Below, piece after piece: positions 26,851 through 36,198 of a stretch of 64,000 nucleotides of DNA; position 1 is the first letter of the stretch, and each line of letters begins with the position of its first letter. The DNA is from Paractinoplanes abujensis (GTDB lineage Bacteria > Actinomycetota > Actinomycetes > Mycobacteriales > Micromonosporaceae): NCBI RefSeq assembly GCF_014204895.1, contig NZ_JACHMF010000001.1:6138001-6202000 (forward strand). The letters run 5' to 3'. The notes under the pieces were generated by a model that was not told where the DNA came from, made no database searches, and saw nothing but the letters and a program-made list of their open reading frames with translations. Both the position numbers and the translations under genes were made by a program.

Positions 26851-29010
26851 CTATTCCTTGGTGCCCGCTGCTCGTACGGGCGGGATCCGCAGCAGCCGGC
26901 TCACCGGCAGGATCGTCGTGACCAGGGCCAGCGCGGTCGCCCCACCCAGCACGACCACCCAGCCCAGCGGCGGCACGTAGGGCACCAGCGTGCCGGTCAG
27001 CGCCCGTACGACCGCCACCAGCGTCATCCCGGCGATCACCACACCGACCGTCAGGGCCGCCCCCAGCAGCCCCACCTGCTCGGCGTTGACCATCCGCCGC
27101 ACCTGACGCCGGGTCACACCGGCCAGCCGCAGCACCGCCAGCTCCCGGCCGCGGGCCAGGGCCGCCATCACCATCGTGTTGCCCGCCGCGAGCGCCGCGT
27201 ACGCCACCATCACCGTGATCAGCAGCTTGTTGAGCCAGGCGCTGATGGCCAGGTCGCGGCTCAGCTGCCCGGTGAGCTCGCCGGCGGTGCGCACCTGCCC
27301 GAGGGAGGCGAGCGCCCGGTCGGCGTGCCCGTCGGTGCGGACCAGGATCTCGTCGTACGGCCCCGACACGTACGGCATCACCACGTCGCCGAAGCCCAGC
27401 CCGCGGTCGTAGATCGCGACCACCGTGCGCTTGACCGGGGTGCCGTCGGCCAGCCACATCTCGGCCACGTCGCCGACCTTCCAGCCCGAGGACGACGCCT
27501 GCAGGGCCGAGACCGCGATCGTGTCACCGGTCAGCCCGGCCAGGCTGCCCTCGCGCACCTTGAGGTCCATCGTGGACGCCAGCTGGGCCGGCTCGACCGC
27601 GCGGGCCACCACCGGCTCGGCCCCGTCGAAGATCCGCGCCACCACCGACGTGTGCTGCACGCCGGTGGCCGCCTGCACGCCCCCGGTGCGGCGCACCCGG
27701 TCGGCGGTGGACGCGGGCAGGCCCTCGGGCGCGGTCACCGCCCGGTCGGCCAGCAGACCGTCCTGGCTCTGCGTGATCGTCTGGCGCTGCAGGTTGTCCT
27801 GCAGGAACCAGACCGAGCCGCCGAACCCGACCGAGAGCACCAGCGCGCTGAGCACGGCGGCCATGCCGCGGGCGTTGGCTCGCAGGTTGGCCGCTGCCAG
27901 TTCGCCCGAGACCCCCCACACCGTTCGCAGCACGGGTGCCAGCAGCCGGGCCGCGAACGCGTTGATCCAGGGTGCCAGCAGCGCGACGGCCATGACGAAC
28001 AGGTAGAGCATGCCGACGGCGGCGGCCATCGCGGTCGTGCCCGTGGTGCCCGCCGTGAAGAAGGTGGACGTGCCCGCCCCGGCCAGCGTGAACAGGCCGA
28101 AGGCGAGCCGGACGCGGCCACCGCGCGGGGGCTCGACGGCGATCTCGCCCAGCGCCTCGGCCGGACGGATCTTGGCGACCCGGCGGGCCGCGATCCGGGC
28201 CGCGCCCACCGCGATCAACAGGGTGGTCAGCACTGCCACGGCGGCGGCGAGGGCGGGGTCGGCGATCGGGAAGCTCTCCGGAAGGAAACCCCGAGTGACC
28301 AGCTCGTCGTGCGTCCAGGCGGTGGCCCACAGCCCGGCCGGGACGCCGATCACGGCCGAGGCCAGGCCCACCACTGCCGCCTCGGCGACGACCAGGGTGC
28401 GCACCTGGCGCGGGGTGGCGGCGACGGCACGCAGCAGGGCCAGGTCGCGGCGGCGGTGCCGGACGGACAGGCCCACGGTGCCGGCCACGACGAAGACGAT
28501 CAGCATGACGACGTAGCCGCCGAACGCGCCGCCCGCCTCCAGCAGCAGCGAGCGGGCCTCGATCGAGCTGGACCCCTCGGCCCAGCCGCGCTCCGCGCCG
28601 GCGTACGCCTCGACACCGGCCTCCTCGGCCAGAGCGTCGATCTGCTTGATCGCCTCCGGGGACGCCTTGACCGCGACGGCCTGCGGGTCGGCCTGGACGT
28701 CGGTCACGCCCGGCACGGCCCGGATCTTGTCGGCCAGCCCGGCCGGCACCTTGCCCTCGGGCAGCGGCACCTGCGAGACGATGACCTCGCCGTCGAACTC
28801 CTTGGTGGAGATCTCGATGTGGCGGTGGGCGACCACGACGTCGGCCGCCGCGTACTTCTGGGGTTCGGGCTGATAGCGCAGACCCGACTCGACGAACACG
28901 GCCAGGGACATCAGGATCATGACGCCGCCGGCCAGGGCGACCAGGGTGGCCAGGGACGTGCCGGGGCGCTGCCGCAGCAGGCGCAGAGCAAGCTTCATCA
29001 TCGTGGTCAC
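26851..29010 (-). CDS. FtsX-like ABC transporter permease (MacB/two-module type)
   Basis: The 719-residue protein begins VTTMMKLALRLLRQRPGTSL, a first helix, then a large extracytoplasmic domain and FtsX permease blocks: TVGLSVRHRRRDLALLRAVAATPRQVRTLVVAEAAVVGLASA near residue 250 and the second block AYAALAAGNTMVMAALARGRELAVLRLAGVTRRQVRRMV near 595. Such pumps export peptides, antibiotics or lipids rather than import. The GTG start at 29010 overlaps the ATPase stop by 4 bp (GTGA). A NarL-type two-component system lies just upstream, the usual layout for a drug-responsive exporter. Confidence 0.9.
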   Translation of the reverse strand: MTTMMKLALRLLRQRPGTSLATLVALAGGVMILMSLAVFVESGLRYQPEPQKYAAADVVVAHRHIEISTKEFDGEVIVSQVPLPEGKVPAGLADKIRAVPGVTDVQADPQAVAVKASPEAIKQIDALAEEAGVEAYAGAERGWAEGSSSIEARSLLLEAGGAFGGYVVMLIVFVVAGTVGLSVRHRRRDLALLRAVAATPRQVRTLVVAEAAVVGLASAVIGVPAGLWATAWTHDELVTRGFLPESFPIADPALAAAVAVLTTLLIAVGAARIAARRVAKIRPAEALGEIAVEPPRGGRVRLAFGLFTLAGAGTSTFFTAGTTGTTAMAAAVGMLYLFVMAVALLAPWINAFAARLLAPVLRTVWGVSGELAAANLRANARGMAAVLSALVLSVGFGGSVWFLQDNLQRQTITQSQDGLLADRAVTAPEGLPASTADRVRRTGGVQAATGVQHTSVVARIFDGAEPVVARAVEPAQLASTMDLKVREGSLAGLTGDTIAVSALQASSSGWKVGDVAEMWLADGTPVKRTVVAIYDRGLGFGDVVMPYVSGPYDEILVRTDGHADRALASLGQVRTAGELTGQLSRDLAISAWLNKLLITVMVAYAALAAGNTMVMAALARGRELAVLRLAGVTRRQVRRMVNAEQVGLLGAALTVGVVIAGMTLVAVVRALTGTLVPYVPPLGWVVVLGGATALALVTTILPVSRLLRIPPVRAAGTKE

Positions 29011-29732
29011 CGGCTCGCCAGCAGCTCGGCGATCTTCTCCGCGCCCACCTGCGGCAGGTCGCGGACGATCTGGCCGTCGGCCAGCACGAGCACCCGGTCG
29101 GCGTAGGACGCGGCCACCGGGTCGTGCGTCACCATCACCACGGTCTGGCCGAACTCGTCGACCATCGACCGCAGCAGGGTGAGCACCTCGGCCGCGGTCT
29201 CGGTGTCGAGCGCACCGGTCGGCTCGTCGGCGAACACCACGTCGGGGCGTACGGACAGGGCGCGGGCGATGGCGACACGCTGCTGCTGACCGCCGGAGAG
29301 CTGGGCCGGGCGGTGCGACAGGCGCGGGGTGAGGCCGACCCGCTCGACCACGCTCGCCACCCACTGCCGATCCGGCCGCGTGCCGGCCAGCTTCGACGGC
29401 AGCAGGATGTTCTCCTCGACGGTGAGCGCGCCGATCAGGTTGAAGGCCTGGAAGACGAAGCCGATGCGGTCGCGCCGGAGCTCGGTCAGCTTGGTCTCGG
29501 AAAGTTCGGACAACTCGGTGCCGCCGATCCAGACCTGGCCCGCGGAGGGGCGGTCGAGGCCGGCGGCGGTTTGCAGCAGCGTGCTCTTGCCGGAGCCGGA
29601 GGGGCCCATCACGGCGGTGAACGTGCCGCGGGCGAACGCGGCGTCCACCCCCGCCAGGGCCACGACCTGCTGCCCGTCGGTGGCGTACGTGCGGGTGAGC
29701 CCTTCGACCCGGACCGCGACCATGTCGTCCAT
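29007..29732 (-). CDS. FtsX-type ABC exporter ATPase
   Basis: The 241-residue protein has Walker [10 protein letters not shown] near residue 43, signature [15 protein letters not shown] near 145, Walker [15 protein letters not shown] near 166, of the LolD/MacB subfamily ([23 protein letters not shown]). ATG at 29732, preceded by GAGAGGCG; the longer frame upstream is not conserved. It works with the permease downstream (4-bp overlap). Confidence 0.93.
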   Translation of the reverse strand: MDDMVAVRVEGLTRTYATDGQQVVALAGVDAAFARGTFTAVMGPSGSGKSTLLQTAAGLDRPSAGQVWIGGTELSELSETKLTELRRDRIGFVFQAFNLIGALTVEENILLPSKLAGTRPDRQWVASVVERVGLTPRLSHRPAQLSGGQQQRVAIARALSVRPDVVFADEPTGALDTETAAEVLTLLRSMVDEFGQTVVMVTHDPVAASYADRVLVLADGQIVRDLPQVGAEKIAELLASR

Positions 29733-29840
29733 CACTGCGCCTCTCGGTGTGCGTGCGAGGTCTTCGCTGACACCGGAAACGGTAGTTTTCGCAGTGGTCA
29801 AGATCGATGAAGGCAGCTGCCCAGTTCGGGGTACAGCAGG

Positions 29841-30485
29841 CTATACCTCCAGGTAGCGCAGCACCGCCGTCACCCGCCGGTCGGCCCGGTCGCTCGGGGC
29901 CAGGTCGAGCTTGGCGAAGATGCTGCGGATGTGTTTGTGCACGGCGCCCTCGGTGACGACCAGCCGTTCGGCGATCGCCACGTTGCCCAGCCCCTCCGCC
30001 ATCAGCGCGAGCACGTCGCGCTCGCGCGGGCTGAGCCGGTCCAGGCCGTTGTCCGCGCGGTTGCGGGACAGCAGCAGCCCCACCACCTCGGGGTCGACGG
30101 CCGTGCCACCCTCGGCCACGCGGTGCAGCGCCTCCAGGAACTCCTCGACCCGGCCCACCCGTTCCTTGAGCAGATAGCCCAGCCCTTCCGCGCCGCCGGC
30201 CAGCAGATCCGTGGCAAAAGCCTGTTCCACGTACGCCGAGAGCACGAGCACGGCCAGGCCGGGCAGACGCCGCCGGGCCTCGACCGCGGCCACGATGCCC
30301 TCGTCCGTGTGGGTCGGCGGCATCCGCACGTCGACGATCGCCACATCCGGTTTGTGCTCGTCGACCGCCGCCAGGAACGTGGCCGGGCCGTCGGTCGTCG
30401 CGACGACGTCGAGCCCCTCGGCCCGCAGCAGCAGGGCCAGGCCCTCACGCAGCAACGCGTCGTCCTCGGCGATCACGATCCGCAC
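29841..30485 (-). CDS. NarL/LuxR-type response regulator
   Basis: The 214-residue protein has a receiver domain: VRIVIAEDDALLREGL, phospho-acceptor Asp in DVAIVDVRMPPTH (near residue 52), and Lys in YLLKERV. A LuxR/GerE DNA-binding domain ends it: LDRLSPRERDVLALMAEGLGNVAIAERLVVTEGAVHKHIRSIFAKLDL. GTG at 30485 is inside the kinase gene (13-bp overlap), so the two are translated together. Likely target is the adjacent ABC exporter. Confidence 0.93.
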   Translation of the reverse strand: MRIVIAEDDALLREGLALLLRAEGLDVVATTDGPATFLAAVDEHKPDVAIVDVRMPPTHTDEGIVAAVEARRRLPGLAVLVLSAYVEQAFATDLLAGGAEGLGYLLKERVGRVEEFLEALHRVAEGGTAVDPEVVGLLLSRNRADNGLDRLSPRERDVLALMAEGLGNVAIAERLVVTEGAVHKHIRSIFAKLDLAPSDRADRRVTAVLRYLEV

Positions 30486-31657
30486 GGCAGCTCCACTCGC
30501 ATCGTCGTCGGCCCACCGGCCGGGCTGGTCAGGGTGAGATTTCCGTCGTACGCCTCGACGCGGCGCCGGATCCCGACGATGCCGGACCCGTTGTGCTCGT
30601 CGGCGCCGCCGTGGCCGTTGTCCTCGACCGTGATCATGAGCCGTTGCTCGTCGATCCGGGCCGTCACGGTGGCCGCGGTCGCGCCGGAATGCTTGTTGAT
30701 GTTCGTGAGCGCCTCGGCCACCACGAAGTAGGCGGTCGCCTCGACCGACGCCGCGCACCGGCAGGACAGCCGCACGTCCAGCCGGCAGGGCACCCCCGAG
30801 TCACCGGCCAGGCCGGCCAGCGCGCCGTCGAGCCCCCGGCCGTCGAGCACCGGCGGCAGGATGCCCCGTACGACGGTGCGCAGCTCGGCCAGCGCCTGCT
30901 CGGCGGCGTCCTGAGCGCGGTCGAGCATCTCGCCCGCCGACGCCGGGTCCCGGGTCACCGCGCGCCGGGCCGCACCGAGCAGCACACTCACCGCGACCAG
31001 GCGGTTCTGGGCGCCGTCGTGCAGCGAACGCTCGATCCGGCGCAGCTCCGCGGCGTGCGCGTCGAGCGCCGCGGCCCGCGTGGCGGTCAGCTCGGCCACG
31101 CGCAACGACAGGTCGGTGCCGGGCGGCGGGGCCAGCAGGCGACGGCCGGGCCAGGCCTGCGCGCGGGCCAGCTTGGGCGCGAGGTAGAGGCCGATGAGCA
31201 CCCAGCCCAGCCCGTACAGGCCCACCACGAGCGCGTCAGATCGGCTGTGAACCTCCCACCAGACGGGGCCGGGGACGGAATTGGGCGGGACGAGCCACCA
31301 GTAGAAGGGGAAGATGACGTCCTGCAGCGCCGAGATGGGGAAGATCAGGCCGAACGCGCTCAGGAACCACCCGACGGTGGCGTGCTCGACCAGCCAGAGC
31401 ACTTCGCGCCGGCTCCACCCGTCGGACACCGGGCCCAGCACCTCGGGGCCCCAGCGCGACAGCCGGGCCCGCTCACGGTCGGCGACCGAGCGGACGGCCC
31501 TCCGGGCGTACGGGATCAGCAGCAACCCCAGGCCCACCGGGCACAACAGCGCCACGATGACCAGCCAGAAGACAGTGCCCAGGGCCAGGAACGCCGTGCC
31601 GAAGCCGCCGAGCAGCCGTTGCAGGGCGTCGATGAGGGCGTGCACACGGCGGCGCAT
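30473..31657 (-). CDS. Sensor histidine kinase (NarL-partner, HisKA_3)
   Basis: The 394-residue protein has membrane segments in its N-terminal half, including a DUF4118-like sensor (WLVIVALLCPVGLGLLL, LIGLYLAPKLA) and then a HisKA_3 dimerisation helix with the phospho-His in RRIERSLHDGAQNRLVAVSVLLG near residue 215. The ATPase domain shows AEALTNINKHSGA (N-box), VEDNGHGGAD and GSGIVGIRRRVEAYDG. It partners the response regulator by 13-bp overlap. The stimulus is unknown; envelope stress from peptides or antibiotics is typical for such kinases. Confidence 0.92.
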   Translation of the reverse strand: MRRRVHALIDALQRLLGGFGTAFLALGTVFWLVIVALLCPVGLGLLLIPYARRAVRSVADRERARLSRWGPEVLGPVSDGWSRREVLWLVEHATVGWFLSAFGLIFPISALQDVIFPFYWWLVPPNSVPGPVWWEVHSRSDALVVGLYGLGWVLIGLYLAPKLARAQAWPGRRLLAPPPGTDLSLRVAELTATRAAALDAHAAELRRIERSLHDGAQNRLVAVSVLLGAARRAVTRDPASAGEMLDRAQDAAEQALAELRTVVRGILPPVLDGRGLDGALAGLAGDSGVPCRLDVRLSCRCAASVEATAYFVVAEALTNINKHSGATAATVTARIDEQRLMITVEDNGHGGADEHNGSGIVGIRRRVEAYDGNLTLTSPAGGPTTMRVELPCGS

Positions 31658-31663
31658 AGCCCG

Positions 31664-32962
31664 TCACACTAGGACATGGGTGCGCCTCGGGGTCCGGGAC
31701 GCCCAGATCGCCGCGTTGAGCACCGCCCAGGCGCCGCCCAGCAGCACCGCCGCGATCGTCTCGCTGAGGTGGCTCCAGCCCAGATAAACCCACGAGCCGG
31801 CGCAGAGCACGACCCCGGCCGCGGCCAGGGTGCCGCCCGCCACCCGCTGCGGCCAGGGCAAACGCCGCGTCGACACCCAGGTCAGCAACCCGACGACGGC
31901 GGCCAGCTGAGCCGTCTGCGTCGAGGCCAGCGCAGCCAGCGCCGGAGCGGCGGCGGTCAACGGCAGCGGACCCTCGTATTCGGCAGCCGACGGGAAGAAC
32001 ACGTCGGGCGGCCCCTGCCAGGAGGGCGGCACGGCGATCAGGAGAACCAGCGTCAGAACGGCCAGGGGCAGCAACGGGGCCAGGCCGTCGACCAGACCGG
32101 TACGCCGCCACCAGGCCCGGGCCAGGGCGATCACGGCGGCCACCCCGAGCAGGATCTCGGGGCTGACCGTGGTGGCCAGCTCGAGGGCGAACCGGTAACC
32201 GTCGGAGGTCCACTGGCCACGAGCCCAGGCCGCGACCGCGTCGTCGGCCGCGGACAGGCCGCTCAACTCGACGATCAGCGGCATGACGAAGATCAGCAAC
32301 AGGGCGCACAGCACCAGCGCGGACAGGCTGGTCAGCACGCGGGCGGCGCCGTTGCCGATCAGGACGGGCCAGTCGGGCACCCGCATCGGATGCGTGCCCA
32401 GCCAGCGGCCGGCCAGCACGAGGGCGACGAGCAGGGCAGTCAGCACGGCCAGGGCGCCCCCGGCCCGCCCCGCGCGGGCGGCCAGCACGTCGTAGGAGGC
32501 GCCGGCCAGATAGCTGCCGAGCACCAGCCACAGCGACCAACCGGCCGCGGCGGGAGTGTGAAAGGCGACGAACTTCCGGTACGGCACCCCGTTCATCCCG
32601 GCCAAGCGGGGCACCAGCGTCCGGGCCCCGGCCACCCACTGCCCGAAGAAAACCGACCGGCCGCCGTAGCGCTCGAAGATCCGCTCGGCCCGCTGCCAGT
32701 GCCGCTCCCTGACCCAGCGCGACCGCGGCCCGCGCCGCCGCCCGGCAACATACCCCCCGGTGCCACCGATCAGTGCCGCCGCCACGGCCACCAGCGCCGC
32801 CGGAACAATGCCCACCACCTGTTCGTTGGCGAGCAGGCCCAGCGCCACGAGCGCGGTCGCCGACGGCAGCACCAGACCGGCGAGGAAAGCCGCCTCGGCC
32901 GCGACCAGCGCCGCCACCACCGCGAGGGCCAGCCCGGCGGGCAGGGCATCGAGGAAAGCCAC
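31664..32962 (-). CDS. DedA family protein with C-terminal PAP2-like domain
   Basis: The 432-residue protein has an N-terminal DedA/SNARE-associated segment (residues about 1-195, with FFGQWVAGARTLVPRLAGMNGVPYRKFVAF, the DedA signature) and a C-terminal membrane segment similar to PAP2 phosphatases. The usual PAP2 motif elements are degenerate: there is no clear KX6RP or PSGH, although SWVYLGWSHLSETIAAVLLG recalls the SRXXXXXHXXXD block. DedA proteins support envelope lipid flipping. Its stop is 6 bp before the kinase start, so it is the first gene of the kinase/regulator transcript. Confidence 0.8.
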   Translation of the reverse strand: MAFLDALPAGLALAVVAALVAAEAAFLAGLVLPSATALVALGLLANEQVVGIVPAALVAVAAALIGGTGGYVAGRRRGPRSRWVRERHWQRAERIFERYGGRSVFFGQWVAGARTLVPRLAGMNGVPYRKFVAFHTPAAAGWSLWLVLGSYLAGASYDVLAARAGRAGGALAVLTALLVALVLAGRWLGTHPMRVPDWPVLIGNGAARVLTSLSALVLCALLLIFVMPLIVELSGLSAADDAVAAWARGQWTSDGYRFALELATTVSPEILLGVAAVIALARAWWRRTGLVDGLAPLLPLAVLTLVLLIAVPPSWQGPPDVFFPSAAEYEGPLPLTAAAPALAALASTQTAQLAAVVGLLTWVSTRRLPWPQRVAGGTLAAAGVVLCAGSWVYLGWSHLSETIAAVLLGGAWAVLNAAIWASRTPRRTHVLV

Positions 32963-33083
32963 GCCCGCAGACTATGAACGCGCACACCCCAGGCGTATCG
33001 GTGAGATTCCCCTAAGCTCGTCCGGGAACTTTCCCGCCGGTGGCAGCGACCAACAACTCCCCGGCATCGGACAGAAGGACCTT

Positions 33084-33680
33084 GTGACCATGACCAAGCC
33101 CGTGACCCGCCTGCTCGTCGCCCTGGCCGCGATGGCGGCGGTGCTGCTGCCCGGCGCGCCGGCGCTCGCCCACAACGCGCTGGCCGAGGCCACCCCGGCC
33201 AAGGGGGCCACGGTCAAGAAGGCCCCGACCACCGTCAAGCTGAAGTTCCTGCAGAAGCTCAACCCCGAATACACGACGATCACGCTCGCCGGCCCCGCGA
33301 AGATCGAGACCTCGGAGCCCAAGGTCGAGGGGGCGACCGGCTCGATCACGTTCGACGCCCTGGCCAACGGGGCCTACACCGTGGCCTACCAGGTGGTCTC
33401 GACTGACGGGCACACGGTCAAGGGATCGTACAAGTTCACCGTGGCCGACCCGGCTGCCACCGCGGCGCCCACCACCGCGCCCGCCCCGGCTCCCGACGAG
33501 TCCCTGGTCCAGGTCGCGCCCCCGGCCAGCAGCGCCCCCGCACCGGCCCCCACCACCGACCTCGCCTCCACCGAGTCGGACGACAGCAACACCGGGACGT
33601 ACCTGATCCTCGGCGCGATCGTCGTGGCCCTGCTGGCCTTCGGCGGCTTCCTCTTCGCCCGGCACCGCAAGGCTGGTTAA
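33084..33680 (+). CDS. CopC-domain secreted protein with C-terminal membrane anchor
   Basis: About 198 residues: signal peptide (cut near ALAHN), a CopC domain beginning with the His of AHNALAEATPAKGATV, the N-terminal copper-ligand position, and the conserved block VAYQVVSTDGHTVKGSYKF with its second His (STDGH). Then a Pro/Ala-rich linker and a C-terminal membrane segment (GAIVVALLAFGGFLFARHRK). CopC proteins bind copper outside the membrane. Usual YcnJ/CopD partner genes are absent nearby. GTG at 33084 and ATG at 33090 are both possible; GAAGGA lies before them. Confidence 0.85.
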   Translation: MTMTKPVTRLLVALAAMAAVLLPGAPALAHNALAEATPAKGATVKKAPTTVKLKFLQKLNPEYTTITLAGPAKIETSEPKVEGATGSITFDALANGAYTVAYQVVSTDGHTVKGSYKFTVADPAATAAPTTAPAPAPDESLVQVAPPASSAPAPAPTTDLASTESDDSNTGTYLILGAIVVALLAFGGFLFARHRKAG

Positions 33681-33689
33681 GCTCCGTCG

Positions 33690-34817
33690 ATGGGCATCAG
33701 CGTCGCGGTTGTCGGGTTCGGCTGGATGGGGCGGGTGCACGCGCAGGCCTATGCGCGGGTCCCCCACCACTATCCGGGCCTGGGCCCCGTCCGGCTGGTG
33801 GCCGTGGCCGACGACGTGCCGGGGCGGGCCGAGCAGGCCGCCCAGCGGTACGGTTTCGACGAGCCGGCCGTGGACTGGCGGACCCTCGTCGGCGACCCCC
33901 GCGTGCAGGCCGTCAGCATCACCGCCCCCAACTTCCTCCACCGCGAGATGGGCAGCGCGTTCGCGGCGGCCGGGCAGCACATCTGGATCGAGAAACCGGT
34001 CGGGCTGACCGCCGGCGACGCCCGCGCGATCGTCGGCCCGGGGCAGGTAGCGGTCGGCTTCAACTACCGGAACGCGCCCGCCGTCGAGAAAGCCCGCGAG
34101 CTGATCGCGAGCGGTGCGATCGGGGCGGTCACACACGCCCGGTTCCGGTTTCTGAGCGACTACGCGGCGCATCCCGACGGCGCGCTGAGCTGGCGTTTCG
34201 AGCGAGCCCGGGGCGGTAACGGCGTGCTCGGCGACCTGGGCGCGCACGGCGTCGACCTGGTGCGCCACCTGCTCGGCGAGATCGGCTCACTGGTCGCCGA
34301 CACCGCGATCTTCATCCCGGACCGGCCGCGCCCGACCGCCGCCACGGCCGGTCACGAACGCGGCAGCGGCGAACCGGGGCCGGTCGAGAACGACGACTGG
34401 TTCGGCAGCCTGCTGCGGATGAGCTCCGGGGCGCGGGTGACGCTCGACTGCAGCCGGGTCGCGGTGGGCGAGCAGAACAGCTACGGCTTCGAGATTCACG
34501 GCACCAAGGGCGCGCTTTTCTGGGACTTCCGCCGGATGGGCGAGCTGGGTGTCGCCACCGGCCCGGCCTATCAGGACGAACCGGTGCGCACCCTCTTCGT
34601 CGGGCCGCTCGACGGCGACTTCGGGGCGTTCCAGCCGGGCGCCGGCATCCCCATGGGTTACGACGACCTCAAGGTGATCGAGGCCGCGCGCTTCCTGCGG
34701 TCGGTGACCGACGGAAAGCCGTACGGGGCGACTCTGACCGACGCCGTGCGGGCGGCCGAGGCGCTGGACGCCATGGAGGAATCGGCCCGGAGCGGGGCCT
34801 GGGTGAACCTGCCCTAG
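33690..34817 (+). CDS. Gfo/Idh/MocA family oxidoreductase
   Basis: The 375-residue protein has an NAD(P)-binding fold starting GISVAVVGFGWMGRVHAQAYARVP, the EKPVG motif typical of the family (IWIEKPVGLTAGDA near residue 102), and the C-terminal sheet domain (RFRFLSDYAAHPDGALSWRF and beyond, with GVLGDLGAHGVDLVRHLLGE, where the His and Asp often help catalysis). Substrates are usually sugars or inositol. A uronate-dehydrogenase-like gene follows on the same strand, so sugar-acid metabolism is a reasonable guess. Confidence 0.88.
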   Translation: MGISVAVVGFGWMGRVHAQAYARVPHHYPGLGPVRLVAVADDVPGRAEQAAQRYGFDEPAVDWRTLVGDPRVQAVSITAPNFLHREMGSAFAAAGQHIWIEKPVGLTAGDARAIVGPGQVAVGFNYRNAPAVEKARELIASGAIGAVTHARFRFLSDYAAHPDGALSWRFERARGGNGVLGDLGAHGVDLVRHLLGEIGSLVADTAIFIPDRPRPTAATAGHERGSGEPGPVENDDWFGSLLRMSSGARVTLDCSRVAVGEQNSYGFEIHGTKGALFWDFRRMGELGVATGPAYQDEPVRTLFVGPLDGDFGAFQPGAGIPMGYDDLKVIEAARFLRSVTDGKPYGATLTDAVRAAEALDAMEESARSGAWVNLP

Positions 34818-34933
34818 CGACGACCCGTGCGCAGCAGCCGCCGCGCGGTCCGGGAAGGAAGCGTGGTCTTCGGCCCGGCCGTCCCCACTGGCTGGCGGGT
34901 GGAAGCGACACTCCCGCGGGTACTTCCCCGGGT

Positions 34934-35644
34934 ATGGCGGAGATTCTGATGACCGGCGCGTCCGGGCGGATCGGACGGATGCTGCGGGACAGGCTCACGC
35001 TGCCGTGGCGAGTCACGCCGGTCGACGTCACCGACGCGGACGCGACCAGGGCGGCCGCTCGGGACGTGGAGGCGATCGTGCACCTGGGGGCGATCGCGGG
35101 GCGGGGGTCGTTCGACGAGGTGCTGTCGGTGAACGTGCGGGGCACCGAGAACGTGCTGCGGGCGGCGGTCGGTAACGGGGTGCCGCGGGTCGTGCTGGCC
35201 TCCAGCAACCACGCCGTCGGCTACTGGTCGCGCGAGGAGGCCGGGCCGGGCGGGTTGCCGGACGACGTGCCGCCGCGGCCGGACACGTACTACGGCTGGA
35301 GCAAGGCGGCCACGGAGTCCTTGGCCCGGATGTACCACGACCGCTACGGGCTGCACGTCGTCTGCCTGCGGATCGGGGCCTGCTTCCCCGCACCGCGCGA
35401 ACCCCGGCACCGGGCGCTGTGGCTCTCTCCCGACGATGCGGCCCGGCTCGTCGCGGCGTCGCTGCGGGCCGACGGGTGGCACGTCGTGTGGGGTGTCTCG
35501 GCCAACGCGGACCGCTGGTTCTCCACCGCGGGCGGGACGGCGATCGGCTACGAGCCGCGGGACGACGCGGCGGACTGGCCGATCGACGCGCCGGACTGGA
35601 GCCGGGACGAGCATCGCCTGGTCGGCGGGGCGCTCACCGGTTGA
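34934..35644 (+). CDS. NAD-dependent epimerase/dehydratase, uronate-dehydrogenase-like
   Basis: The 236-residue SDR-type protein begins MAEILMTGASGRIGRML (GxxGxxG). It has the catalytic Tyr-Lys in DTYYGWSKAATESLARM (YxxxK near residue 117), the Ser in LASSNHAVGYW, and a uronate-dehydrogenase-like segment (CLRIGACFPAPREPRHRALWLSPDDAARL). Uronate dehydrogenases oxidise glucuronate or galacturonate to the aldarolactone. With the Gfo/Idh/MocA gene before and a PL7 lyase 0.6 kb after it, a role in uronic acid use is plausible but inferred. It overlaps the convergent SRPBCC gene by 11 bp. Confidence 0.82.
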   Translation: MAEILMTGASGRIGRMLRDRLTLPWRVTPVDVTDADATRAAARDVEAIVHLGAIAGRGSFDEVLSVNVRGTENVLRAAVGNGVPRVVLASSNHAVGYWSREEAGPGGLPDDVPPRPDTYYGWSKAATESLARMYHDRYGLHVVCLRIGACFPAPREPRHRALWLSPDDAARLVAASLRADGWHVVWGVSANADRWFSTAGGTAIGYEPRDDAADWPIDAPDWSRDEHRLVGGALTG

Positions 35645-36074
35645 AGCGCCGGGCCAGTTCCGCGAGCCGGCTGCGCTGGACGGAACTGGTCTGCTTGACG
35701 ACGAAACCGCGCAGCAGCGACGGTGAGCTGACCTCGATCGCCTCGGTCAGGGAGGTGGCGCCGTCGGGGGTGGCGGCCAGGTCGACGGTGGCCGTGAGGC
35801 GGACCGCACCGGGGCTGACCACGTGGCTGATCAGGCGTACGTCGGGAATCTCGGCGGTCAGGGTGACCCGGATGCGGTTGTCCCAGTGCAGCGGGCCCAA
35901 CCGGAAGCGCTCGACGGCCACGTACGTGGTGGTGCCCGCGGCGTGCCGGATGTCGCGGACGGCCACGACCAGCGGGGACAGGCCGATGTAGCTGTGCGGG
36001 TCGAGCAGGTGGGCGTAGAGGGTCGCGGGCGGGGCGGCCAGGAGGACGGTCTCGCTGAACCGGTCGGTCGGCAT
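35634..36074 (-). CDS. SRPBCC (polyketide cyclase/START-like) protein
   Basis: The 146-residue protein has a START-like lipid/ligand pocket fold: MPTDRFSETVLLAAPPATLYAHLLDPHSYIGLSP, a helix-grip start, with strands AVRDIRHAAGTTTYVAVERF and a C-terminal helix (LLRGFVVKQTSSVQRSRLAELARRF). The ATG at 36074 follows AAAAGGA at good spacing. It is divergent from the PL7 gene, which starts at 36199. Ligand unknown. Confidence 0.78.
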   Translation of the reverse strand: MPTDRFSETVLLAAPPATLYAHLLDPHSYIGLSPLVVAVRDIRHAAGTTTYVAVERFRLGPLHWDNRIRVTLTAEIPDVRLISHVVSPGAVRLTATVDLAATPDGATSLTEAIEVSSPSLLRGFVVKQTSSVQRSRLAELARRFNR

Positions 36075-36124
36075 AGGCCCGATCCTTTTTTCAAGGCGCT
36101 GTAAAAATCTGACCAGCGCATCCA

Positions 36125-36153
36125 TTGACATTCTATCGACAGGAGTCTTTATT
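36125..36153 (+). promoter_or_regulatory. Sigma70-like promoter of the PL7 gene
   Basis: TTGACA at 36125-36130 is followed 17 bp later by TTTATT (36148-36153), within a short AT-rich patch in an otherwise GC-rich region, about 45 bp before the PL7 start. The AT-rich patch itself is unusual here and supports a promoter. Confidence 0.55.
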
Positions 36154-36198
36154 GTTAACCGTCTTGCCAATCCCCCTGAGGCAAACGGAGTATCCCCC

